Below are positions 22,999 through 31,332 of a DNA stretch of 31,332 nt, in pieces. The translations under genes and the position numbers were made by a program. The notes beneath the pieces were generated by a model. The model saw nothing but the letters and a program-made list of their open reading frames with translations, made no database searches and was not told where the DNA came from. The DNA comes from Daldinia sp. FL1419. Taxonomy: Eukaryota > Ascomycota > Sordariomycetes > Xylariales > Hypoxylaceae. Each line of letters begins with the position of its first letter. The stretch's first letter is position 1. The stretch spans positions 1 to 31,332 of the forward strand of contig MU623590.1 in the NCBI GenBank assembly GCA_025201765.1, read 5' to 3'.

Positions 22999-24931
22999 TC
23001 ACGCGTTCATCAGTATGAGTTCGGTATCACTCTGTCCTTCGATTCCGAGGATTCCCTGGACTCTTTTGGCCTTGGAGGTACTAGGTATTACCGGTGGGCG
23101 AGACTCATATGTCAATGTACTCGCAATGACTCCAAACGTCGCGACGCCAATCATGACCTTGGTGTCACTCGCAAACGCCGACGCGTACCTAATTAACCCG
23201 ACCATCGTAAGTCATGGGCACCGTTAACATGATACATATCTAGGTAGAGGGGTAGAGACCAGGCTCGAAACTTACACGGAGCGTACAACGAGTTTGAGCC
23301 CGTCTGGAAGCCACGGAGCAATAGTCGGGCTATGATGCAACGCAGCTAAATCATCGATATCCATCTTGTCGTCGAGTTCAATTGCCACCTTTCTGTTGAA
23401 TATAACGCTGCAAATAGCTATCCCGATAGCACCACCGAATACTCGAGCTTGTGCAATCGCTCCTTGGGCCACAGCTAGATCCTGACTCATCGACTGTACC
23501 GAAGCCATAATCGTCCCCGAACTAAGAGCGAGCCCGAACCCAAGGCCCAGAATTACCTGGAACCCGTACTGTGCCTTGGTTTCCGTCGTAGCCTCCTTAA
23601 GCGTAGACATAAGGCCGATGCCGATGAGTTGAAGGACATGAGCCAACATTAATGTCCATGACGTATTATTATTATTACGTGAGATAGTGCCGCCGACAAA
23701 GGCCCCGAAAGATGTCGAACCCAACATTGGCAATAGATGGATGCCCGAATAGAGCGGGCTCTCCCCAGTGACGATTTGGAAGCGTTCAGGAAGGATGATA
23801 AGGAAAGAAAGGTAGATGTAGCCGGTGCAAAACGTACATCTGACCCTTATTAGCCGCCAAATCCATGTCAAACATACCCACCATTCATTCGTTAATTGGG
23901 TACATACATCACGCAGCCAGCATATACTCGTCGAAAGAACAGCCTCAGGGGAAATATAGGCTCGACATAGGTACACCCTTTTAGACCAATAAATATCTCC
24001 CACGCAAAAAAGGTTACCCAGCTGAGAGATGCGATTGATAAGGCTACGACAATAGCCGTACTGTCCCATCGATATGTGTAAGAGCCAGCCTCTTGCAGTG
24101 AATATACCAAAAGTGTACACGCTGATATGACAGTGATATTGCCAATAAAGTCGATTCTTCGTATCGAGCCCCATCCTCCCTGGCGTGGGATTATTTCGGA
24201 TGGAGATGCTACATACAGAGCGATAAGTACTGCTACGCCAGCTGGAACACTATTGAGCTCGTTAGTATGATTCCGAGACTTCAGTGGTGAACACGGACTT
24301 GATCCAAAATATGATAGTCCACTGGCTTATCGACGAAATGACAGCCCCTAGAATGGGGCCCAGTACATATGACATGGCCAACGTAACGCCTATTAACCCG
24401 CCCATCAAGCCGGGCTTATCTGACGGGCCTACTTCGAAGAGTACGGTCTGGCTTAGGCTGTATAGGCCAGCAGCACCCGTTCCTTGAAAGGCTCGGCAAG
24501 CAATCCTACAGGATATATCAATTAATGCCTACAAGTATATGCGAGTGCAAGGGGATAGCACACAATTGAGTCATGGTAGCCGATCGAGCGCACCCGATAG
24601 AAAAGCCGATAAAGAGGATCCATGAACAACATAGCATCGCAAGCCGACCGAAGATATCGCTTAGTTTGGCAAACCCTATGGCACAGCCTAGGTAAGCTAA
24701 AAGGTAGGAGAGAACGACCCAAGGAACATCTAGGAAGTTCTGAAGATCAATGGATATGGTAATAAGAGAGGTCGAAATGATAGACGCGTCTAGAGCCGAG
24801 AAGAGAAGTCCGATGAGTTGGCTATCAACACTTTTAGTCTAGTATAATGGCGACCTAAACCTGCGATTTTTTTCTTACGCGATAATTATGGTCACCTGGC
24901 GCCAACCATAAACAGCGCCGTGGTATGGCAT
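22999..24931 (-). CDS. MFS transporter, DHA2-type drug/metabolite:H+ antiporter, intact when spliced
   Basis: Six exons on the minus strand: 24931-24879, 24830-24564, 24505-24299, 24249-23908, 23839-23276 and 23188-22999. Together they give 1623 nt and 540 aa. All five introns are GT-AG and restore the frame: 48 nt (GTAAGA), 58 nt (GTGTGC), 49 nt (GTCCGT, branch ACTAAC), 68 nt (GTATGT, branch GGCTAAT) and 87 nt (GTAAGT). The product is a polytopic plasma- or vesicle-membrane exporter, and its length suits the 14-helix DHA2 class. Visible landmarks are LDASIIST in helix 1 (31-38), a motif-A-like KLSDIFGR (73-80), RAFQGTGAAG (111-120), motif-C-like LGPILGA (155-161), NVPAGVAV after the third intron, RIDFIGN, PIFPLRLFFRR, and a C-terminal half with SGIHLLPMLGS and GLGFGLALSSG. 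The N-terminus before helix 1 is very short (about 8 residues). An in-frame stop lies just upstream, so this ATG is the first available. The gene is divergent from the PKS relic, which suggests a former role in exporting its product. Substrate unknown. Confidence 0.88.
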
Positions 24932-25085
24932 CGTATTGTCCAATAGATAGGTCGGAGGATGTTAGCTATAGCAAGCTAGAGACCCAGAGAGGAGTATACT
25001 TTCAGTAGGCTTATGTCGTCTATCCGTTTACGGGTTCTGGCGAGAATACAATTCACCCTTACGTGATGAGGGTTTTCGTTGTGTC

Positions 25086-25134
25086 TTTCCTTTCCTTTCC
25101 TTTCCTTTCCTTTCCTTTCCTTTTTTTTTTTTTT
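25086..25134 (+). repeat. Pyrimidine tract: (TTTCC)7 followed by T14
   Basis: Perfect pentanucleotide repeats about 155 bp upstream of the transporter ATG (purine on its coding strand). Pyrimidine tracts are common in fungal promoters; this one is a likely site of length variation. Confidence 0.9.
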
Positions 25135-25891
25135 CGTTCTGTATCCCAGTAGTTTCCGCATGGCTCCTTGGGTATACACCTCACACTTGCCTTCGCATGA
25201 GTCTTGGGCATGTTTGTTTACTCGACATTTCCTTCCGACTCATTTCCCAGTTGTACGAGGCTAGATACCTAAAGTACAGGCGTACTACGCCCTCGGTGAC
25301 GAGGTTCTAGAGTAAAACACTAGGATAAACCTGTGGGGATCTGAACCAAAATATCCTAGCACAGCTGTATTTGCGACAAGAGGACTCGTAAAACTCACCT
25401 GTGGAATCCTGCCTAATTATGGGCTTGGTGCGGCAGCCTAACAGGTTGAGGCTGTCTGAGCTGCTAACATGCTGACAGGGAACGGTAAAAGGCGGGCCCA
25501 CGCATCATAAGTTAGGACGTAGAACACTTGCTTAAAAGGGGGAGGCGTCTTTTAGGTTATTTATTGGTATAGTTATAGGAAGTGGTTACCCCTATTACGT
25601 ATTACTCGTTTGGTATTACTCGGTTGGTACCCACCTAGGTTAGGTATTTGTCTTCTATACGAGACATTAACAGTACCTACCTCCAAGTACCTATGGTTGC
25701 AGGTACAATGCTTGTGTCAGCTTACCCCTGACTTATCGCTCATGGAGACGAAAATCCCCATGTGTACCTCATTGACTACCGTTGTTCTTATGTGTCTCCT
25801 GCTCTAGGTACTGATTATAATCTAGAATGATGGACTCTGTGCAACCTTTGTACTGGTGGCATGCGACGTGACTGCGTGATAGACTGGATGA

Positions 25892-25942
25892 ACATGATAC
25901 ATGATACATGGTAACTACATGATACATGATACTAATACTAAT
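25892..25942 (+). repeat. Short tandem repeats, ACATGAT and ACTAAT
   Basis: Two ACATGAT units, ACATG, the spacer GTAACT, two more ACATGAT units, then two ACTAAT units. A small local duplication in the intergenic region. Confidence 0.75.
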
Positions 25943-26349
25943 AAGCCACTCAATAGCCGGAAGGGATGACTCTCAAGTGCCACGAAGATGGGTAGATACA
26001 CAGATTAGGCCAAGCCATGCTTGTAGAACACTCTACGAAGGTTTTGTTAGATTCCTTTGTCTCAACCACGGTAGCAATTTATTCAGCAGCCAATCTGAAG
26101 AAAATATGTGGCATCGGATTTGACATTGTCTTGGTTAGCACTTTGATCTCGGTCAGCAAATAACTTGATCTGCCTAAAATGTGATACCCGCCACATGGAG
26201 CTACGTCGAGATAATTACTATATTTTCTGAGGGCCGAGAGGTCAACCTTATCTCTCTACCTAGCATGGTTAATTTACATTGCCCAAACCCGTCTTCTCCT
26301 TTATTAACTCAACTTGAGGAGACGTATGTTATCCTCCGGAACTATGCAG

Positions 26350-27256
26350 ATGCTCTGTCGTGGCGAAAATGCCTGGTCTGAAACTCCCAAAGACCGCTTC
26401 AATGTCTCTACGGTTAGCGAGTTCCACCCGAGTGGAACTCAACAAGGAGGTGTATGTTTTCCTTAACGACTCCATAATCCAATGGCAACTAAATATTTGT
26501 TGTAGGTTCCATTCAAGGCCGGACATTTCCCAGCGTAAGATGTCGGCCTGTTTGATAGCTCTGTAGGCCTCAGGCTGTGTGTGGAGAGAGCAAAGTCTTG
26601 CTAACATTTATAGTTCTTTTCTATTTCAGCCGATGAGGCTCAGATAATGGATCCACAACAAAGGATGCTCCTCGAGGTTGCCGTAGAAGCGCTAGACAGC
26701 GGCATGAGTGGCTAGAATCTACTCCGCATTCAGTACCAAGCTGACCAGGCTGACGTGTGCTTCTAGCCGGAGTTGACCATGCGACTCCTGGATAGAGCAA
26801 TACCGGGGTCTGGGTCGATTCTTTTGGTAAGGGTATATGTGTGTATGAGATGAAAAACTGCGTGGTTCCTTCTTCCCCCTAATCGATCTAACTAAATTGT
26901 ATAGATTACGAGTAGATCGTCTTACATGATCTCGACGGCTCGCCATAGTATGGGGCAACGGGCAATGGAATAGCAATTGTTAAGGTAAGACGCAGTTACG
27001 AGGCAAGCTAGTTGTATTATCAAGTCTGTCTTGGGAGAATAGATGGGCATATTTAAGATATATATAAGTCACGGACGTGGGGCGTATATCATCCCTGTAT
27101 ACCGGCCACCCACACATTCCAACAGCAATCATGTCAACCCGTTTCTCGTTCTTCTTGGGCGTTAACGACCCGAGCATGACTATCGACACAGGATCTAGTG
27201 CTAGCTTGGCCAGTGTCCATAATGCCTGCCAGAGTCTTTGTGATGGAGAGAAAGTT
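26350..27256 (+). pseudogene. PKS relic: ketosynthase N-terminal half
   Basis: Reads MLCRGENAWSETPKDRFN, then after intron 1 VPFKAGHFPA-stop-DVGLFDSS, then after intron 2 FFSISADEAQIMDPQQRMLL. A further exon after 26904 reads DYE-stop-IVLHDLDGSP-stop-YGATGNGIAI. The segment after about 27113 reads STRFSFFLGVNDPSMTIDTG followed by SSASL. Family enzymes have DTACSSSL at this place, so the catalytic Cys codon is now TCT (Ser) at 27194-27196. The similarity stops after NACQSLCDGE, before the two catalytic histidines. Confidence 0.88.
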
Positions 27257-27931
27257 CTGAAGGCCATGGTCATTCTGAGCACTCCGCATGGATTAGAATA
27301 TGCCTTAAATCTTAACAAGCGGGATAGTCAAATATTTATAGCTCCTATTAGAGACTCTGAATCCTCCCCATCAGCGACATATTCAGCCTTCTTTAAGTTA
27401 TTTATATATTCCAAGCATATTGGTAAGCCATGGGAGGAGCGTGGTAGCGGATATGTGACGATTTATCACAACGCATTTCCTAAAAAGGCCAACCGATACT
27501 ACCAAGCATACGCTGGCGCAAAGAATGAATGCGACAACCCAGCTAATCCAAGGCAATTTTACGAGAGTATAGACGCTATTGGCATGAACTATGGCCGGCT
27601 GTTCCGGAATGTTGAATCTCTCCGTGGACGGGGCGATATTTGTGTTGGCACTATCTATATTCTGGACACGAAATCTACCATGCTTGGAATATTTGAATAT
27701 CTGCACGTTATTCACCCGACGACCCTGGATTCGGTCTTTGAAACAGCCTTCAGTTTCGGAAATGGCCCAATGGCCCCCTCCTTTCTCGAGAGTCTTTATA
27801 TATCAGCAATCCACAACGAGGAGAGTGCTGTAAGGACCGAGGGTTTACTTATCCTTGTCCCAGTGAATCCCAGATCCGATATTAAGCGGCTCCAAGCTGA
27901 ACTCGCCAAGAACTTGGATTTCCAGTTCTGA
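27250..27931 (+). pseudogene. PKS relic: dehydratase C-terminal part, fused in frame to KS
   Basis: One open frame runs from the KS piece into DH sequence: GLEYALNLNKRDSQIF, then SGYVTIYHN, FYESIDAIGMNYGRLFRNV, and IHPTTLDSVFETAF. The last carries the DH catalytic Asp (LDSVF), with Glu where the family usually has Gln/His four residues later. The DH N-terminal hot-dog with the HxxxGxxxxP histidine is missing. The frame ends at TGA 27929-27931 and linker-like sequence continues in the same frame. Confidence 0.85.
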
Positions 27932-27934
27932 ACA

Positions 27935-29092
27935 TCACGTAGTGTCAAGGAGGACGAGATAATCCCAGGGTACTGCATCCCACCTTTAGAAGTCGGTGGG
28001 AAATTTGCTCTTCTGGAACCGGGAAGGGCAGGACTTCCTTGCATTCCAGAATGTGGTTTGCGTCGTAAAGGGGATTTTCTGGATCACTCGGGGGTCGCGG
28101 CTCGAGGCCAGAAACCCGCAATCTTGTCTGGCACAGACTTTAGGACAGTCTATGCAATCGGAGTACTCTAAGAAGAAGTTAGTGTTGTTCAATATCGATC
28201 GCGACATTATGTGTGGGACTATAGGGGAAGGCAACTTAGGAACAGACTTATACGGCGTAGCCGAGCAGATTGGAGAAACTGTTACGGCTGTTGCTCCGGG
28301 TGACCACGTCGTGGGAATTGCTCGCGGGCCTCTACGAGACTTCGTTACGTGCCATTGCAGACTCCTTTACAAAGCACCGGAGAACCTGCTCAGACCTCAC
28401 CCTTTGTATTTGCCGACAAGTTTTTCTATTTCTGGATATATGCTTGGTAAGCTCAAGCCCGAGAATACCATTTTGATTCATGCTGCCGCGGGAAATTTTG
28501 GCCAAACGGCGATCCAACTCGCGAAATCTGTAGGAGCGGTGATTTTCACCGGCGTAGAGACCAAACATGAGCATAATATCCTATGTCATGTCTAGGGACT
28601 CACCGAGAACCATATCCTTGACGTAGGAGTAGGGAGCTTTGCTGATACAATACAACGTTTGACGAATGGTCAGTGTGTGTGGACGTGATCTACGACCCGG
28701 CTACACGAACCCGAGATTTAAATATTAGATGTATCAAAGAAGGTGAGTCCTCGTGGAGTACTAGGCGACGAAAGATTGACACGCTGGTTATTTTTCTAGG
28801 TGGTCATATAATCCGGTTTGCAGATAAACCGGATCGTAACGATGGTATATTATGGACAGCTGATGGCACCAGCAAGACATTTAGTTGCACAGTTATAAAC
28901 ATATCACATCCGATCGAATACCGACCAGACCGTCTTGGGGATGCCTTGGCCTCAGTTTACTCCAAGCTCCTGTCCGGACAATTTAAGATGGGAAATTTAG
29001 AACCTAAAGATCTATACGACCACTCGAAGCTGACAGCTGCCTTTGCGACGTTGGATTCGGATACAAGAAGCGCCCGTATCCATTGTCAATGA
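27935..29092 (+). pseudogene. PKS relic: enoyl reductase
   Basis: The DH-ER linker is in one frame, then from about 28150 to 28670 the ER core reads in another: GTIGEGNLGTDLYGVAEQIG, VAPGDHVVGIARG, and LIHAAAGNFGQTAIQLAKSV (NADPH-binding loop). A stop lies at 28593. Around 28665-28675 a TG repeat (GTGTGTGG) marks a frameshift back to the first frame, which continues as CVDVIYDP and, further on, INISHPIEYRPDRLGDAL, LEPKDLYDHSKLTAAFATL, then stop 29090. The two shifts compensate, so the flanking domains share a frame. Confidence 0.87.
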
Positions 29093-30028
29093 CCCACCTT
29101 GAAGCCTATACCGATCCTCCCAAGAAATTCCCCTCCTATGGGTTCGCGTTTACACAGGAACGTTACTTACGTACTGTCTGGCGGTCTTGGCGGTCTTGGC
29201 ATAGAGATTGCTAAGTTGTTGGCGGCCAGTGGTGCTAAGAATATTATGTTCTTAGCACGATCTGGTGCGACGAGTGACTTGGCTAAATCTTGCGTTGATC
29301 TCCTTCGTATGAGGCAAGCCAATGTAACCACTTTCAAGGTAGATATATGCAATGGCGAATTCCTCGACAAGATAGTGAGCGAGATTTGACGATCGACGTC
29401 TCTTATTAGGGGCGTGTTCCAGTGTGCAGCAGTGCTGCGTGACTCCGTTTTCGAAAATATGACCTACGAAAACTGGCGATTGGCGACGAAGCCCAAAACA
29501 ATCGGCTCCTGGAACCTTTATCAAGCGTTGGGCAATGATCTGGACTTTTTCGTCTTTTTGTCTAGCTCAGCGGGCGTGATCGAAAATTGCAGACAAGCAA
29601 ATTGTGTTGCGGGAAATGCGTTCCAGGACTCGCTTACTAGGCACATTACGACGGTGAGCAGAGACGGAGTAAACGCGGGATCCATAGATCTAGGCTCAGT
29701 TCTTGAGGCAGGGATGCTTGTTGATGGCCCCGAGACGTTGGACAAGCTTGAGATGAGCGGATTCTTTGGAATTAGACTCCAAGATATCAAGCGAATTGTC
29801 GAGCACGCCATGACGGGCTACATGGAAGATGGCCAGAAGATACCCGTGAAAGTTGTTACAGGAGCCGGGACTGGCGGCTTGGTCTTGCACAACAAACAAT
29901 CTGACTCTTACTGGGTGCGTAAATTTATGTTTACTCATCTGAACCAGGTGGATATGCCAGAAGAATCAAGAGAGGTTGTGGAAGAGGTCTCGGATACGGA
30001 TGAGGCAATCCAGACGGTATTAGCGTAG
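29093..30028 (+). pseudogene. PKS relic: ketoreductase
   Basis: Continues in the same frame as the ER C-terminus. TYVLSGGLGGLGIEIAKLLA is the NADPH site. A TGA at 29387-29389 interrupts just before RGVFQCAAVLRDSVFENMTY. Further on, FFVFLSSSAG has the catalytic Ser, but the following QANYAAGN-type motif reads RQANCVAGNAFQDSL: the catalytic Tyr codon is TGT (Cys) at 29603-29605. The frame ends at TAG 30026-30028. Confidence 0.9.
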
Positions 30029-30291
30029 GCAACAGATAAAGAGGAAGCACGACACATTGTCAGCCAAGGCCTCAGGGGAATGCCATCGAAGAGGATCTAT
30101 AGACTTGTTAGATGTGGAAAAGTCCAGACCACCTAGTGCTTATGGTGTGGACTCGCTGGTAGCAGTGGGATTCCGTAATTGGATCTCACGAGTGTGTGAG
30201 GTATGTAGATATGAGGATCTTTGAAGTGCTTAGCGAGAATAGTATTGGCGAACTTAGCACTATAATCGTGCAGAGACGAGGAAAAGAGTGA
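30029..30291 (+). pseudogene. PKS relic: acyl carrier protein and C-terminus
   Basis: ATDKEEARHIVSQGL continues the KR frame. After a frameshift the ACP reads LLDVEKSRPPSAYGVDSLVA with the phosphopantetheine-accepting Ser (TCG 30153-30155) intact, then FRNWISR. A further 1-nt shift near 30206 leads to DMRIFEVLSENSIGEL and the natural-looking stop TGA at 30289-30291. Confidence 0.87.
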
Positions 30292-30552
30292 TGAAGTGGA
30301 AATAGGTTGATGTAGGTGGTATATTAAAATCAATAAATAAATGGATGGCGTATAGCCTTATGGTGATATGGTGGGGTTTTTATGTGCGTTTATGCGTTTA
30401 GGTAGTCTTCACCGAGATTTGGGGCATCAATTATCATATAATAACTAAGGCCTAAATAAGTTTGTATTAATAATAAATTAATTATATATTTTTTAAGAAT
30501 TTATATTAAATTTATGATATAAATATTTATATTAAATTTAACCTTAAATGGT
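30292..30552. other. 3' flank of the PKS relic and transition to AT-rich DNA
   Basis: Normal composition until about 30450, then AT-rich. No gene seen. Confidence 0.5.
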
Positions 30553-30592
30553 GTATAATTTTGCTGGGTTAGGTGGTCCGTACTTCCAGTAA
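30553..30592 (-). mobile_element. Possible DNA-transposon terminal sequence
   Basis: On the minus strand this reads CTGGAAGTACGGACCACCTA followed by ACCCAGCA, next to TA-rich flanks. It is an isolated GC-rich string in AT-rich DNA, as a terminal inverted repeat end would be. No partner end is visible in the window. Confidence 0.25.
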
Positions 30593-31332
30593 AATTTACA
30601 TTATTTTTCTTATTCCAAAATATTTATCTTTAAATATTATATATGATTTTTTTAATTAATTTATATATTAATATTTTATTTATATTATTAAATATATAAA
30701 TTTAAATTTTTTTTATTTTATTATATATTTATTAATATATTATATATTTTATACTAAATATTTATCATTAATATAAATTAAAAATAAATTTATATTATTA
30801 TATTTATTTTATAATTTCATACCTTCAAAACTCTAAATTTTATATATATTACCTAAATAATAACTTATTACAACCTAAAAACCATTATAATAAAACTTAT
30901 ATTTAAATATTTATTAATATACTTATAATACTTAATTTCCAAATATATAAGTTTATATCAAACCTTTCTTTTTTTACAAATAAATATATATTTAATTTTT
31001 AAATAATTTAATATTATTGAATTAGTTATAAACTAATAAAATTTCATATTTTATAATTAATTTAATTATAAATACCCTTTCCTCCTCTTTATTAATTTTA
31101 TAATTATATTTAATAAAATCAAAAAATTATTAAAATTATAATAATTATATATTAAATAAAAAGAAATAATTACTATATTTTCCTTATTTTAAAATATAAT
31201 TATAAATTATTAATATAAATTTAAATAATTTAATTAGGGAAATTATAAATAAATTTATATAATATTTTTATAATATAATTTATTTAATATTTCCATTTAC
31301 CTTTTTTATTTTCTGTTAATTTTAAAATATAA
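30593..31332. other. AT-rich gene-free tract
   Basis: Very AT-rich DNA with no ORF or recognisable repeat match to the other families here. Probably another RIP-degraded block continuing beyond the window. Confidence 0.5.

Larger units (their letters stand above)
24932..26349. promoter_or_regulatory. Divergent intergenic region between the transporter and the PKS relic
   Basis: 1.4 kb of normal composition with no recognisable gene; the short ORFs here have no family resemblance. It holds a (TTTCC)7-T14 tract (25086-25134), TACCTA/TAGGTA motifs at about 25625-25815 (GGTACCCACCTAGG, TACCTACCTCCAAGTACCTA), and 7-bp repeats near 25892-25942. It presumably contained both promoters. The first PKS exon or start codon may also be hidden in its last 150 bp. 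Confidence 0.4.
26350..30291 (+). pseudogene. Highly reducing type I polyketide synthase, internally deleted and decayed
   Basis: Remnants of KS, DH, ER, KR and ACP appear in the normal order of a fungal HR-PKS. They span 3.9 kb, whereas an intact gene of this class needs roughly 7 kb. Missing are the KS C-terminal half, the whole AT, the DH N-terminal half, and any recognisable methyltransferase. In-frame stops are seen at 26536 (TAA), 26713, 26764, 26913 and 26946 (TAG), 27929 (TGA), 28593 (TAG), 29090 and 29387 (TGA) and 30026 (TAG). The reading frame shifts within the KS, on both sides of the ER core, before the ACP and near the C-terminus. Two introns in the KS are still perfectly recognisable (26452-26505 and 26563-26613), so decay came after a normal spliced gene. 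KS Cys and KR Tyr are replaced. When active it would have built a reduced polyketide in the cytosol. The start codon is not resolved. The neighbouring divergent MFS gene was probably its partner. Confidence 0.92.

Noticed and set aside
22978..23227. Plus-strand open frames opposite the last transporter exon
   Set aside because: They are antisense shadows of the spliced MFS coding sequence, which has clear family similarity on the minus strand.
23272..24174. The transporter as a frameshifted pseudogene
   Set aside because: At first sight the halves lie in different frames, but a 68-nt intron (23840-23907, GTATGT donor, CTAAT branch) and four others restore one continuous reading frame.
25926..26123. 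Open frame of 65 codons upstream of the PKS relic
   Set aside because: No recognisable domain, no splice-supported extension, and an isolated short frame in non-coding-like DNA.
26452..26539. Skipping the KS stop codon by an alternative intron ending after GCGTAAG
   Set aside because: A donor 2 nt upstream with that acceptor would restore frame, but it removes ten family-like residues (VPFKAGHFPA) and does not fix the many later lesions.
28332..28574. Minus-strand open frame opposite the ER core
   Set aside because: Antisense shadow of the ER sequence, which shows clear domain motifs on the plus strand.

Overview
The window is genomic DNA from a filamentous ascomycete (Pezizomycotina). The evidence is short introns (48-87 nt) with GTATGT/GTAAGT-type donors and CTAAC/CTAAT branch sites, a fungal mitochondrial 2-methylcitrate dehydratase, a fungal DHA2-type MFS exporter, a relic of a fungal highly reducing polyketide synthase, and long extremely AT-rich tracts of degenerate repeats whose copies differ mainly by C-to-T and G-to-A changes. 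That pattern is expected from repeat-induced point mutation (RIP). TACCTA/TAGGTA motifs around 25620-25820 hint at Sordariomycetes, but the species cannot be fixed.

Layout. 1-11960 is AT-rich repeat DNA: family A with the tail element T, a candidate Ty1/copia-type solo LTR, family C (minus strand), and family B with an internal tandem array. 11960-14240 is a GC-normal island with one intact three-exon gene, a PrpD/MmgE-family 2-methylcitrate dehydratase (562 aa, probable mitochondrial presequence). 14240-22740 is again AT-rich and holds second copies of B (direct), C (inverted) and A (direct, 1.93 kb), inverted T and A fragments, and an LTR fragment. 22740-30450 is a GC-normal block with two divergent loci: an intact six-exon MFS transporter on the minus strand (540 aa once spliced) and a broken HR-PKS on the plus strand. 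30450-31332 is AT-rich with no gene.

How the parts relate. The MFS transporter and the PKS look like the remains of a small secondary-metabolite locus. The PKS has lost the end of its KS, all of AT and the start of DH through what looks like an in-frame deletion, carries about ten nonsense codons and at least four frameshifts, and lacks the KS catalytic Cys and KR catalytic Tyr. The transporter beside it has no lesion. The 2-methylcitrate dehydratase belongs to propionyl-CoA detoxification (methylcitrate cycle) and has no visible functional link to the PKS locus beyond proximity.

No wholly new system was demonstrated. The most informative signals are the strand-asymmetric mutation of the two A copies, the C-B-gene-B-C repeat arrangement around the dehydratase island, the foldback at 21.3-22.1 kb, and the intact transporter beside a dead PKS.
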